From Desulfobulbaceae bacterium (lineage in GTDB: Bacteria; Desulfobacterota; Desulfobulbia; Desulfobulbales; Desulfocapsaceae): a DNA stretch of 64,000 nt. The notes beneath the pieces are model-generated. The model did no database searches. It saw only the letters and a program-made list of their open reading frames with translations, and was not told where the DNA came from. The translations under genes were made by a program, and so were the position numbers. Of the stretch, positions 24,882 to 33,600 are shown piece after piece (the first letter of the stretch is position 1; the number at the start of each line of letters is the position of its first letter). The stretch is taken from positions 1 through 64,000 of the forward strand of contig JAGXHG010000017.1 in assembly GCA_024636345.1 (NCBI GenBank). Direction: 5' to 3'.

Positions 24882-26186
24882 TTATTGTATTCCCTTCATG
24901 ACGCCATACTCTTCGCCCATGAGTATGTGTTCGTAGGTGTCTTCCGAATTTTGATCCTGGTCAGTATTTGTGGCGGCTTTTTTGACCTCAGGTGCATTGA
25001 TCTCAAATCCGGCTTTGTCCTGAAAAAGCATGACAAAATCAGATCCGCCGAAGAGAAAACTACCGAGCATCGCTCCCTTTTTATGGGTGATCCCAGGCCT
25101 GACATTTCCCTCAAAATTGACTGACGAGACTTGGGCCATACCCATTGGCATTAGGGCTACCAAGCCGTATTTCCCGGTGTCCATGATTACATACCCTCGG
25201 GTCTGGGTAAACTGCCAGCCTGTCGAATCGATTGGAACATATTTGCCTTGTTTTTGACTCCATACAACCTCTAACGTGACATTCTGCACAATGATTTTCT
25301 TTTCTTTGATCGTGCCTCCCACAGCGAAATGGTAACGGTGGTAATCATTAACATTGAGGAAAGTATGCGTGAGAACACCATTGGCAAAGGCGTCCTTATA
25401 CTGGCTGTCGTCACTCAGTAGGTCTTTTACACTGTAAAAAGTAGCCAGTTTGACTTTCAACCCTCCCTCAACTTTGATATTGGAGTCTTTGTCAATTGCC
25501 CATGTCCCCTGGGGCACTGAATCGGCGGGGGCAACAACGACAGCCGGGTCTTCTGGCGAGGCGATGGGCCGCATATCAGCAGATTTCAGGTATTTGCTGA
25601 AAAAGTCGTTAAATGTTTTCCAGTTGGATGATGGTTCGTACCACCCTTTCTGTAAACCGAACCGCGGGCAGTTATAAAATCCCTGATACGTGTTCTGGTT
25701 CCATGACTTTTCAGTATCAAGAAAGTCTCCCCATGCATTGGCAAAATCCCGTGTCCATGCGGCAAATGGCCCGTAATACTGAATCGAATTTTTGAATAAT
25801 CCCTTATCCTTCAATTCTGGTAAAGGCTGGTCAATGAGAAAATAAAAGTAACAGATACTCTGCAGTATTTGTTCACGGATAAGGTCGGATGGATTTTCAA
25901 GTACGTTCTGCGGGATGAGCTCAGAGGCGCTGTCTATGTAATCGTAATAGTCCGACAGGTTTTGAACAGGGTTTGTTTTCCGGTCTGAATTGTTCTTTTT
26001 TGCTTCGGAAATTGATGCTTCCAGCAGTGGTTTTATTTCAGGATTATTTTCCACAAGATTTATGAGATCCTGCGTTATCTGCTTATGAGCGGTTTCTTTA
26101 GCGAAGACCAGGCTTGCAGGAATGAGCAATCCAGTTAATAGTAGAATGACAAAAGAAATCTTTATTCTGTAACCAACTCTTTTCAT
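24882..26186 (-). CDS. Exported phosphatidylserine decarboxylase-like protein 1
   Basis: This 434-residue protein has an N-terminal signal peptide (IKISFVILLLTGLLIPASLVFA). The catalytic elements of the phosphatidylserine decarboxylase family are present: APADS (Asp), YHRYHFAVGG (His) and FLFGGSDFVMLF, whose Gly-Ser corresponds to the self-cleavage site that forms the pyruvoyl cofactor. Canonical enzymes act on the cytoplasmic side of the membrane and have LGST; an exported GGS form suggests another amino-acid or lipid substrate. TFNDFFSKYLK matches the family's TFNEFFxRxLK element. It follows a paralogue by 35 bases, probably in one operon. Confidence 0.8.
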   Translation of the reverse strand: MKRVGYRIKISFVILLLTGLLIPASLVFAKETAHKQITQDLINLVENNPEIKPLLEASISEAKKNNSDRKTNPVQNLSDYYDYIDSASELIPQNVLENPSDLIREQILQSICYFYFLIDQPLPELKDKGLFKNSIQYYGPFAAWTRDFANAWGDFLDTEKSWNQNTYQGFYNCPRFGLQKGWYEPSSNWKTFNDFFSKYLKSADMRPIASPEDPAVVVAPADSVPQGTWAIDKDSNIKVEGGLKVKLATFYSVKDLLSDDSQYKDAFANGVLTHTFLNVNDYHRYHFAVGGTIKEKKIIVQNVTLEVVWSQKQGKYVPIDSTGWQFTQTRGYVIMDTGKYGLVALMPMGMAQVSSVNFEGNVRPGITHKKGAMLGSFLFGGSDFVMLFQDKAGFEINAPEVKKAATNTDQDQNSEDTYEHILMGEEYGVMKGIQ

Positions 26187-26221
26187 AAGTTTTCCTCTCG
26201 GATTGTTTGTCTTTTACAGGA

Positions 26222-27457
26222 TTAATCACTTTTCGTATCAAATAATCCTATCTGGTTCCCCAGCCGTACCTGAATGGCAGCTGATTTGTATCTGCCCGGC
26301 TCAAATATCATAATGAATAATGATCCCCCGTAGAGAAAATGTCCCAGCTCCTCTCCTCGGGTAACCGGTACCGGCTTTGTGATATTTTGAAATTTATTTT
26401 CAAAGACAATTGAACTGATCGTGTTCAGTCCGACCGGCACCATTGCTACATGGCCAAATTTTTTGGTGTCAATAATGAAATACCCGCGTTTGAAATCTTC
26501 AAATTGATTAAATTCCGTGCCAGAGTATCCCACATTTCCGCTTGCAGGAGCCCAGTCCGGGAAATTATCATAACCATAATATGGGTCCTCAATAATTTTG
26601 CTTTCCACTGCTTCTCCATTCACAGGGGAATGGTAATGGTGATAGGTGTTCGGCATTAAAACGCAGGAAAGTGCAGTGCCGCCAATGAATTTATTTGCAT
26701 ACTGCGAACCGTCAAGCATCTCGACGATATTGAGCGCCTGATTGAATTTTGTTTGGATCTTCGTGTCGATGCCGGTTATCTTCTGGGGAACTGAATTCAT
26801 GATACAATCAGTTGGCGCTGAAATGATGTAATCTCGATCCGGCATTGTCTGTGGTCGGCTTTCGGGCAGGTTGATGAGCTTACGCGCAAAAAACTCATTA
26901 AACGACTTAAATCCGCCATCAGGTGCGCTTGGGTCGGGCAGGACATACTCCTCAATCTCAACACGTGGATCCTGCATCCACTCCTCAACTTTGGCGGTGG
27001 AGGCTTTGCTGTCCATAAAGGCTCCTCTCTCCCTGGAGAATTTCTGCGTAATTTCCCGGCCGGGAGATTCCTTGACCAGTTTAACCCCATATTCGTTATG
27101 ATAATAAAACCAGGCGAATTTCTGGATATATTTTAAACCATCATCATGCCCTCCTTTCATCTCAGGGAGGAAGGTGCACCAGTCAGTAAAAAAATCCGTT
27201 ATATCTGTAAACTTTGCACCAAGCCAAGGGTTGTCGTCCGGATAGGCAGGAGGGAGATGTTGAATGTTGTTCAAGGCTGAGTCCAGCAGTTTTTTGAATT
27301 CAGGATTGCTCTCATAGGCGTTCTTGAAGTCGTTGATTGAACCTTGACAGGGGCTTACTGCACTGTCATTCGCTGCCCGGACGGGTGAATAGAAACTGAA
27401 ACAGATGATAGTGCAAATGAATCCAACAACAAATCGTCTTGGTATGAATCTGTCCAT
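26222..27457 (-). CDS. Exported phosphatidylserine decarboxylase-like protein 2
   Basis: This 411-residue paralogue of the neighbouring gene has a signal peptide ending near VRAAND. SFNEFFARKL, ISAPTD, YHHYHSPVNG and FLYGGSLFIMIF are the family element, catalytic Asp, His and the Gly-Ser self-cleavage site, in the standard order. Outside these motifs it differs strongly from gene 1, so the duplication is old. Both proteins carry a helical N-terminal extension of about 100 residues. The pair may act together outside the cytoplasm; a heteromeric or sequential role is inference. An AGGAGG-like sequence precedes the ATG. Confidence 0.8.
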   Translation of the reverse strand: MDRFIPRRFVVGFICTIICFSFYSPVRAANDSAVSPCQGSINDFKNAYESNPEFKKLLDSALNNIQHLPPAYPDDNPWLGAKFTDITDFFTDWCTFLPEMKGGHDDGLKYIQKFAWFYYHNEYGVKLVKESPGREITQKFSRERGAFMDSKASTAKVEEWMQDPRVEIEEYVLPDPSAPDGGFKSFNEFFARKLINLPESRPQTMPDRDYIISAPTDCIMNSVPQKITGIDTKIQTKFNQALNIVEMLDGSQYANKFIGGTALSCVLMPNTYHHYHSPVNGEAVESKIIEDPYYGYDNFPDWAPASGNVGYSGTEFNQFEDFKRGYFIIDTKKFGHVAMVPVGLNTISSIVFENKFQNITKPVPVTRGEELGHFLYGGSLFIMIFEPGRYKSAAIQVRLGNQIGLFDTKSD

Positions 27458-27846
27458 CTAATTGCCTCCTTAGAATTGCCTGAGAATCAGAACATTCTTC
27501 AGTTGATGAACAATGCCCTTGAAAAAGGTAACCGTTTATTTTGATCTTTAACGTGCATCTGATCTGGTTTCCATTTATCATTTATGAGAAATGTGGATTA
27601 GGATTCCTTCATTGTCCTTATTTTTAAGGCTAAAGTCTATTAAAATAAAAAATAAATGGGCACAGGCCAGCGGTTTTTATTATGTAAGCTGTGATTTGTC
27701 CGCGATACATAAGTGGAACCGATTGTTCTCTCGATTTTATTGCTTTTGTTCTGATTACAGTCACGTTGTCGCTTGCGTTCCGTCGTGCTTTCCATCTAGG
27801 TTTGGAAATGGAATTATAGTCTTCTGGCAAAAAACTGAGTGGGCTT
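27458..27846. other. AT-rich divergent intergenic region, nothing recognised
   Basis: About 390 bases lie between divergent transcription units, so promoters for the decarboxylase-like operon and recD2 should be here. No repeats, hairpins or convincing small genes were seen; ORF 27591-27854 lacks supporting features. Confidence 0.5.
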
Positions 27847-30336
27847 ATGCATAAAGGCATTATTGAAGAACAGCTTCAGGGGATTGTGGAACGGGTCACC
27901 TATCATAATAGTGAGACGGGCTGGTCGGTGTTGCGGGTGAAGTGTTTCAATGAACATGAGGCGGTAACGGTAACCGTACACCAGACCCGTGTTTTTGCCG
28001 GGGCGACCATGAGATTTTTCGGTTCTTGGGCGGTGCATCCTTCCTATGGCAGGCAGTTTAAGGCTGTGCGTGCCAATGAACAGAAACCGGCCACTGCGGC
28101 TGGTCTGGAAAGATATCTTGGTTCCGGACTTATCAAGGGCGTGGGGCCCAAGACTGCCCGCAAGATTGTCAGCCATTTTGGCAAGGATACCCTCGACATC
28201 TTTGAAGGTCGGATTGATGATCTGCTTCTGGTGCCGGGCATTGCCCACAAAAAGCTGGCCGGGATCAAGACAGCCTGGGAAGAGCACCGTGCAGTACGTG
28301 AGGTGATGCTCTTTTTACAGGGCCATGGTATTTCCACCCTCTTTGCCGTCCGCATCTATAAAAAATATGGAGATCAGGCCGTCGCTATGGTCCGGGAAAA
28401 TCCCTACCGGCTGGCGGATGATTTTTACGGAATCGGCTTTTTTTCTGCCGATAAGGTTGCCCTCTCTCTTGGTATTCCTCTCGATTCCGAGGTCCGGATC
28501 ATTGCTGCCATCCGTCATATCCTAGCGGCCTCCCGTGAACAGGGGCATTGTTTTCTGACCAGCAAGCAGATCCTGGCCCAGATTAATGAGCTGCTTGAGA
28601 TGGATCTGGCAGATCGACTGGAATCCTATCTTCAGGCCATGGAGCAGGATAACCTGTTGAAGACCCGTTTCCTTACCATTGACGGCTCTGCCGCAGTCTC
28701 CTGTTATTATTCCAAGACCCTCTATTATGATGAGCAGAATTGTGCAGAATGGTTGCGACAGCTGTGCGGCCCCATTACTGTTGACGAAGAAAAGGTGAAA
28801 CAGTGGCTGCAGAGCTACAGTGCCACTCAGAATCTTCAACTCAGCGCTGAGCAGCATGCTGCTGTTGCCGGTATTGTCTCCTGCCGCTGTGCGATTCTGA
28901 CCGGTGGGCCGGGGTGCGGTAAGACCACCACCACCAAAACCCTGGTCAGATTGTTTCAGTCCATGGGGATGGATGTCACTCTGGCCGCACCTACGGGACG
29001 GGCGGCCCAGCGCATGGGCGAGGTGATAGGGGATGAGGCGAAGACTATTCACCGTTTGTTGGAGTATCAGGGCGGTGGTTTTAAACGGAATAGAGAGCAG
29101 CCTTTGGCCCTCGACTGTCTGGTTGTCGATGAGTGTTCCATGCTTGATATCAGTCTGACCGCGGCCTTGCTGGCCGCCATTCCAGAAGGTGCGCGGCTTG
29201 TTCTGATCGGGGATGCCGATCAGCTGCCATCTGTCGGGGCAGGTAACGTGCTGGCGGACTTGATCGCTTCCGGGGTTGTCCCTCTCTTTACCCTGAAAAA
29301 GGTGTTCCGTCAGGCAGGGGAATCCTCCATTATCCGCTATGCCCATGCCATCAATGAAGGTGAGGTTCCAAAGATTCCTTCGCCCTTCAAACAACCTGGA
29401 CTGTGGACGGAAAAGGCCGATTGTCTCTTTCTTGATTCCAACGAGGCCACAAAAGAACAGCTGCGAGTTGTCGCCAGGGTACGAGACCATTTAAAAGTAT
29501 CTGCCAGTGATGCTGAGGCCCATTTTGGCGAGGAGCATCTTTATACAGGCATTGATGATCTGTCGTCTCAGAAACGGTATGGCTTCGAGTTGCCGGATCA
29601 TTACAGCCATGTGAATTTTGGACTGCTTCAGACTGCAGAAAATAGCGCCGATGAACTGCGGGCAGTGTTGAAAAAAGTACATCCCTGGTCATCACTTTAT
29701 TACGGCCTGACCGCCCAGGAGGTGATCGTCAGACTTTATACCGAATGGATTCCGAAATATTTTGGTAATGAATGCGAGATTCAGGTGCTCTCGCCCATGA
29801 TCAGAGCCAGTCTGGGCACGGCAACATTGAACCGCACCCTGCAGCAGGCGGTCAATCCAGCTGTTGAGAGCAAGGGGCAACTGATTCTTGGTGAACGGAT
29901 CTTCCGGGTGGGGGACCGGGTCATCCATCGCCGCAACAATTATGAACTTGGTGTTTTTAATGGTGATATCGGGCTGATAATCCGGGTGAATGCCCTTGAT
30001 CTCACCTGCGTGGTTCGGTTTCTGGCGGGTGGCCGTGAGGTGGAATATCAGAAAGATGAGATCAGTGAGCTGGATCTGGCCTATGCCATCACCATTCACA
30101 AGTCACAGGGCAGTGAGTTCGATTGTGTGATTATTCCCATTGTCAGCCAGCATTTCAAGATGCTTTTTCGCAATCTTGTCTATACCGGTTTGACAAGGGC
30201 CAGGAAACTGGCTGTTTTTGTGGGGACCAGACAGGCATTTTCCATGGCGGTCAGGAATGTAGACACGGTCCGGCGACAGACTGCCCTGGCTGGTTTGTTG
30301 CGGGCTGAGGCAGGGAACAGGGGAAGAGGGATATAA
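27847..30336 (+). CDS. recD2: RecD2 DNA helicase
   Basis: This 829-residue superfamily 1B 5'-3' helicase belongs to the RecD2 (RecD-like, not RecBCD-associated) branch and is involved in DNA repair and replication-fork handling. An OB-like N-terminus is followed by helix-hairpin-helix elements (LIKGVGPKTARKIVSHFG). Then come Walker A (GGPGCGKTTTTK), VVDECSMLD, GDADQLPSVGAGN, a KKVFRQ motif, and the C-terminal UvrD-like part with AITIHKSQGSEFD and LVYTGLTRA. Between the motif IV region and the C-terminal part, around residues 515-620, there is an extra segment of about 100 residues, making it longer than the usual 720-750. Confidence 0.93.
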   Translation: MHKGIIEEQLQGIVERVTYHNSETGWSVLRVKCFNEHEAVTVTVHQTRVFAGATMRFFGSWAVHPSYGRQFKAVRANEQKPATAAGLERYLGSGLIKGVGPKTARKIVSHFGKDTLDIFEGRIDDLLLVPGIAHKKLAGIKTAWEEHRAVREVMLFLQGHGISTLFAVRIYKKYGDQAVAMVRENPYRLADDFYGIGFFSADKVALSLGIPLDSEVRIIAAIRHILAASREQGHCFLTSKQILAQINELLEMDLADRLESYLQAMEQDNLLKTRFLTIDGSAAVSCYYSKTLYYDEQNCAEWLRQLCGPITVDEEKVKQWLQSYSATQNLQLSAEQHAAVAGIVSCRCAILTGGPGCGKTTTTKTLVRLFQSMGMDVTLAAPTGRAAQRMGEVIGDEAKTIHRLLEYQGGGFKRNREQPLALDCLVVDECSMLDISLTAALLAAIPEGARLVLIGDADQLPSVGAGNVLADLIASGVVPLFTLKKVFRQAGESSIIRYAHAINEGEVPKIPSPFKQPGLWTEKADCLFLDSNEATKEQLRVVARVRDHLKVSASDAEAHFGEEHLYTGIDDLSSQKRYGFELPDHYSHVNFGLLQTAENSADELRAVLKKVHPWSSLYYGLTAQEVIVRLYTEWIPKYFGNECEIQVLSPMIRASLGTATLNRTLQQAVNPAVESKGQLILGERIFRVGDRVIHRRNNYELGVFNGDIGLIIRVNALDLTCVVRFLAGGREVEYQKDEISELDLAYAITIHKSQGSEFDCVIIPIVSQHFKMLFRNLVYTGLTRARKLAVFVGTRQAFSMAVRNVDTVRRQTALAGLLRAEAGNRGRGI

Positions 30337-30358
30337 ACAAGAGAACAGTGAGGGAAGC

Positions 30359-30799
30359 ATGGAGTATAAAACAGGAACGCTGGGTCGAGTGATTATGGCC
30401 CGTTTTGATCAGGGTGATGATTTGCTGGAGGGATTGCAGGAGCTGTTCAGAAAGGAGGATCTGCGGGCCTGCTGGTTTCAAATCCTTGGCGGTCTGCGGC
30501 AGGCAGGAGTTGTGACCGGGCCGAAAGAGCCGACCATGCCGCCTGATCCGGTATGGGCTGAGGTTGACGGGGCCCGTGAAGTCGTTGGCAGCGGTTCGAT
30601 GTTCTGGGAAGGAGTGGAGCCGCGCATTCATCTCCATGCGGCCATGGGTCACCATGGTGAGACCATGACGGCTTGTATTCGTAGAAATACCAAGGTCTAT
30701 CTTGTTCTTGAGGTTCTTGTCTTTGAATTGCAGGGTCTGGATATCACCAGACCCTATTTTGCTGAAGGTGGATTCAATCGACTGGCGTTTGGAAGCTAG
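30359..30799 (+). CDS. PPC/DUF296 domain protein
   Basis: This 146-residue single-domain protein has LGRVIMARFDQGDDLLEGLQEL, then an ILGGLRQA strand, and RIHLHAAMGHHGET followed by the trimer-forming C-terminal part. That is the plant-and-prokaryote-conserved (DUF296) fold, seen in small trimeric proteins of unknown biochemical role, some DNA-associated. The His cluster HLHAAMGHHG could bind metal. It starts 22 bases after recD2 and is probably cotranscribed with it. A copy of the dispersed 50-bp element lies 38 bases downstream. Confidence 0.85.
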   Translation: MEYKTGTLGRVIMARFDQGDDLLEGLQELFRKEDLRACWFQILGGLRQAGVVTGPKEPTMPPDPVWAEVDGAREVVGSGSMFWEGVEPRIHLHAAMGHHGETMTACIRRNTKVYLVLEVLVFELQGLDITRPYFAEGGFNRLAFGS

Positions 30800-30837
30800 G
30801 TGATTTCATCTTCTTGTGGTATTGTAAAAAAATATTT

Positions 30838-30887
30838 AGGGGCCGTTACGAAAGACCCTGGACTTTTATAACTATTTTGTTACCCAG
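30838..30887. repeat. Dispersed 50-bp GTTACGAAA element, copy B
   Basis: It begins AGGGGCCGTTACGAAAGA and ends ATTTTGTTAC plus five bases, aligning without gaps to copies A and C. The segment GGCCATGTTATTTATAGCGGC at about 30969-30989 corresponds to the second hairpin of copy A (GGCCATGTTATTTTTTACAGCGG), so copy B has a longer internal spacer. It lies between the PPC gene and darP. Confidence 0.65.
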
Positions 30888-31038
30888 ACCAGGGATAGCC
30901 CCGTGTCGATCTGTCCATGAATGGGAGGAAGAGCGACCGGTTTCTTCTGCCGTTTCGGCCATTCAGGTGGCCATGTTATTTATAGCGGCTTGTGATGATT
31001 TTAAGCAATTTTTTTATGTCAAAATGGGAAGATAGTGT

Positions 31039-31608
31039 ATGGATGAGATAATCAGCAGATCTGAACAGAAACGGAGATTTAAGCGGATCGAGGATGTGGC
31101 GCAGGAGTTGGCGGAACTCACCGATAAAGATCTGAAGGTTTTTCCCGGGGAGAGCGAGGTCAAAGAAGAGATCAAGACAATTCGGGGTTTGAGCGGGGGG
31201 GCGCGTAAACGGCAGGTGAAACATCTGGCCAAACTCCTGCGTCAAGGTCCGTCTATGGAAGCCATCTATGATTTTTTGAGCAAGAGAAAAGGGTCACAGC
31301 TGAAGGTAAAAACTCAGATGCACGAGGCAGAACATCTGCGTGACGCTATGATCAATGAAGCCATGGCAGATTATCAGTATTGCCGGTCCATACAGATTGA
31401 GTGGGAGCCAGACTGGAAGAGTGAGGTTTTTGGCCCGGCAGTGGCAAAGTATCAGGGGCTGGACGAGGATGCACTGCGCAAGACCATCTATCAGTATGTG
31501 AAGAGCCACAACAGACTTTATTATCGTGAACTGTTCCGGATGGTCAAGTCAGCAATTGACCAGTTTGAGATGAAGCGTCGGATTGCGGCCTCGGCAGAAG
31601 GTCTCTAG
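31039..31608 (+). CDS. darP: DarP/YjgA-like (DUF615) ribosome-associated protein
   Basis: This 189-residue protein has ISRSEQKRRFKRIEDVAQEL at the N-terminus and ARKRQVKHLAKLLRQ in the middle, the pattern of the YjgA/DarP family, which associates with the large ribosomal subunit during assembly. A basic, helical C-terminus ends EMKRRIAASAEGL. The last 96 bases have a diverged in-frame copy 10,010 bases downstream (41523-41618), on the far side of the chemosensory cluster. The gene itself looks intact; its current 3' end may have come with the island. Confidence 0.8.
   Translation: MDEIISRSEQKRRFKRIEDVAQELAELTDKDLKVFPGESEVKEEIKTIRGLSGGARKRQVKHLAKLLRQGPSMEAIYDFLSKRKGSQLKVKTQMHEAEHLRDAMINEAMADYQYCRSIQIEWEPDWKSEVFGPAVAKYQGLDEDALRKTIYQYVKSHNRLYYRELFRMVKSAIDQFEMKRRIAASAEGL
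31513..31608 (+). repeat. Left direct repeat of the chemosensory island (3' end of darP)
   Basis: These 96 bases correspond to 41523-41618. The first 70 or so differ at about eight positions, mostly synonymous in the darP frame; the last 25 are more diverged but keep frame and stop codon. Together the two copies bracket 10,010 bases. Confidence 0.75.
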
Positions 31609-31843
31609 GAGTCTCACGAAACAAGTCGGCAGCAGACAATTCAGCAGTTTATATAATGGAGTCCTGTGGGCTCATTTTAGAGGGTGGAGTCTATATATCG
31701 TAGCCCTGAGTGGCTATTTACGCATATTATTTTATCCCCCCTTTTTTTTCTTCCAATAAAAGTATCCACGTAATACGCTGTGGCTGATGCGATTGGTTCA
31801 GTAACGCCTGTCTGTTTTTTTTTAATGAAAAAGAGGAAACCTG

Positions 31844-33574
31844 ATGAATATTCGTTGGAAACTCACTTTGTTGCCGGTCACGGCCCTTTTTGTGCTGGCA
31901 TTGCTTTCCGCCCTTCTATCCTATCCGCTGCTGCACTCCTATGAATTGAAAGACTTGGATACATTCAGGTTGAATAAACTTGAGGCGACTAAACTCTCTT
32001 TGAAGAATCAAGTGGAGGTAGCTGAAGGTGTGATATTGGAAAACCTGGAGCTTTCCAAAACAGGTCAGTTAAGCGAGTCCGAGGCGAAGAATCGGGCGCT
32101 TGCCCTGCTGGCCAAGCTTCGTTACGATAATGGGATAGGCTATTTTTGGGTCAATGACACCTCTCTTCCAATTCCCTCCATGATCATGCATCCGATCCAA
32201 CCAGCCCTCAATGGCAAAAAAATGGATAACCCCATATACAATTGCGCTTTGGGCAAAGGGCAGAACCTCTTTCAGGCCTTTGTCGAGGTCTGCGCCAAAG
32301 ATGGGCAGGGGTATGTTGATTATCTGTGGCCCAAGCCGAACAAGGATGGCGAAAGTGAGTTGCAGCCCAAAATTTCGTTCGTCAAACAAATAGAGCCTTG
32401 GGGATGGATTGTGGGGACAGGTGCCTATACTGGTTCCATTGATGCGGCTGTTGCCGTAAGAAAAGAGGAAACCTCACGTACCTTCCGGGATGTTACCAGT
32501 AAAATATTGGTTTTGAACCTAGGCTTGCTTCTGGTTATTGTTTTTGTCACCAGTTTTTATGTCATACGGAATATCTGTAATCCTATCTTGCGACTTGTCC
32601 ACTTCGTTAAGGCTATTGCTGAAGGTGATCTGGGACAGCATCTCACAGAAAATCGAAACGATGAAATTGGTGAACTCGCCGAAGCTGCCCGTGAAATGCG
32701 TCGTCAACTCTATGAACTGGCCTCCGATATTGGCACCCATTCCGTGACGGTGCATGGCGCGGCCACGGATATTGCCGGTGCGGTGGAAAACCAGGTCGCC
32801 ATCTCCTCGGAAATGTCTTCTTCTGTGGCTGAAATCACCTCGACCATGGAAGAATTGTCCGCTTCCTCCACCCAAATCGCCGAGCATTCCAAATCGGTGG
32901 TGGATATCGCCAACCAGACATGGGAAAACAGCAAGCGCGGTTCCGAGGCAATGCAGATGGTGCTTGTCCGTATGGGAGATATCCGCACCGACAATCAGCA
33001 CAGCCTGCAGGAAATTGTCGATCTTGGTGCCAAGTCCAAGGAAATCAGCAAAGTTATGGAAATCATCAAGGCCATTGCCGACCAGACCAAACTGATTGCC
33101 TTCAATGCCGCATTGGAGGCCTCAAGCGCCGGCGAAGCCGGTAAGCGCTTCAGTGTCGTTGCCAGTGAAATTCGCCGTCTTGCCGATAGCGTCACCGATT
33201 CCACCGGCGAGATCGAGGCCAAGATTCAGGAGATTCAGGATTCCATCAGTCGTCTGGTGATCACGTCGGAAAAGGGTGGCTCAGTCATTACCTCCGGTAT
33301 GGAGGCCAGTACAACGACGGCACATAATCTCGATGATCTGGTCAATGCTGCCAGCCAAACGTCCAGTGCGGCCCAGCAGATTTCCCTCTCCACGCAACAG
33401 CAAAAAACAGCCAGTAACCAGGTAGTGGTAGCCTTGCGCGAGATTGTTACCGCCAGTTCCCATGCCGCCCAGTCCATTGGCAGCATTTCCCAGATCAGTC
33501 ATGATATGACCGTCATGTCGGCCGAACTAAGTAAAACGGTCCAGCAGTTCAAACTTGCCGATAAGCAAGGCTAG
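31844..33574 (+). CDS. Methyl-accepting chemotaxis protein with single-Cache sensor
   Basis: This 576-residue receptor has membrane spans at about residues 8-30 and 222-245 that enclose a periplasmic sCache_2-type domain (YFWVNDTS, GWIVGTGAY). A HAMP segment follows, then a long coiled-coil signalling domain whose hairpin tip reads IADQTKLIAFNAALEASSAGE. No C-terminal CheR-tethering pentapeptide is present. It is the first gene of the chemosensory cluster and the likely dedicated receptor of the CheA encoded there. GAGGAAAC precedes the ATG. Confidence 0.93.
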   Translation: MNIRWKLTLLPVTALFVLALLSALLSYPLLHSYELKDLDTFRLNKLEATKLSLKNQVEVAEGVILENLELSKTGQLSESEAKNRALALLAKLRYDNGIGYFWVNDTSLPIPSMIMHPIQPALNGKKMDNPIYNCALGKGQNLFQAFVEVCAKDGQGYVDYLWPKPNKDGESELQPKISFVKQIEPWGWIVGTGAYTGSIDAAVAVRKEETSRTFRDVTSKILVLNLGLLLVIVFVTSFYVIRNICNPILRLVHFVKAIAEGDLGQHLTENRNDEIGELAEAAREMRRQLYELASDIGTHSVTVHGAATDIAGAVENQVAISSEMSSSVAEITSTMEELSASSTQIAEHSKSVVDIANQTWENSKRGSEAMQMVLVRMGDIRTDNQHSLQEIVDLGAKSKEISKVMEIIKAIADQTKLIAFNAALEASSAGEAGKRFSVVASEIRRLADSVTDSTGEIEAKIQEIQDSISRLVITSEKGGSVITSGMEASTTTAHNLDDLVNAASQTSSAAQQISLSTQQQKTASNQVVVALREIVTASSHAAQSIGSISQISHDMTVMSAELSKTVQQFKLADKQG

Positions 33575-33600
33575 GCTGCGCTCCTCCTGGGGAATCCGAC

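Noticed and set aside
24882-27457. Calling the twin PSD-like genes housekeeping psd
   Set aside because: Both have signal peptides, long N-terminal extensions and GGS instead of LGST, so the housekeeping assignment is unsafe.
31609-31843. Possible sigma-28 promoter before the MCP gene (TAAA-N15-CGCTGTGG)
   Set aside because: The -10 part matches the consensus too poorly to annotate.
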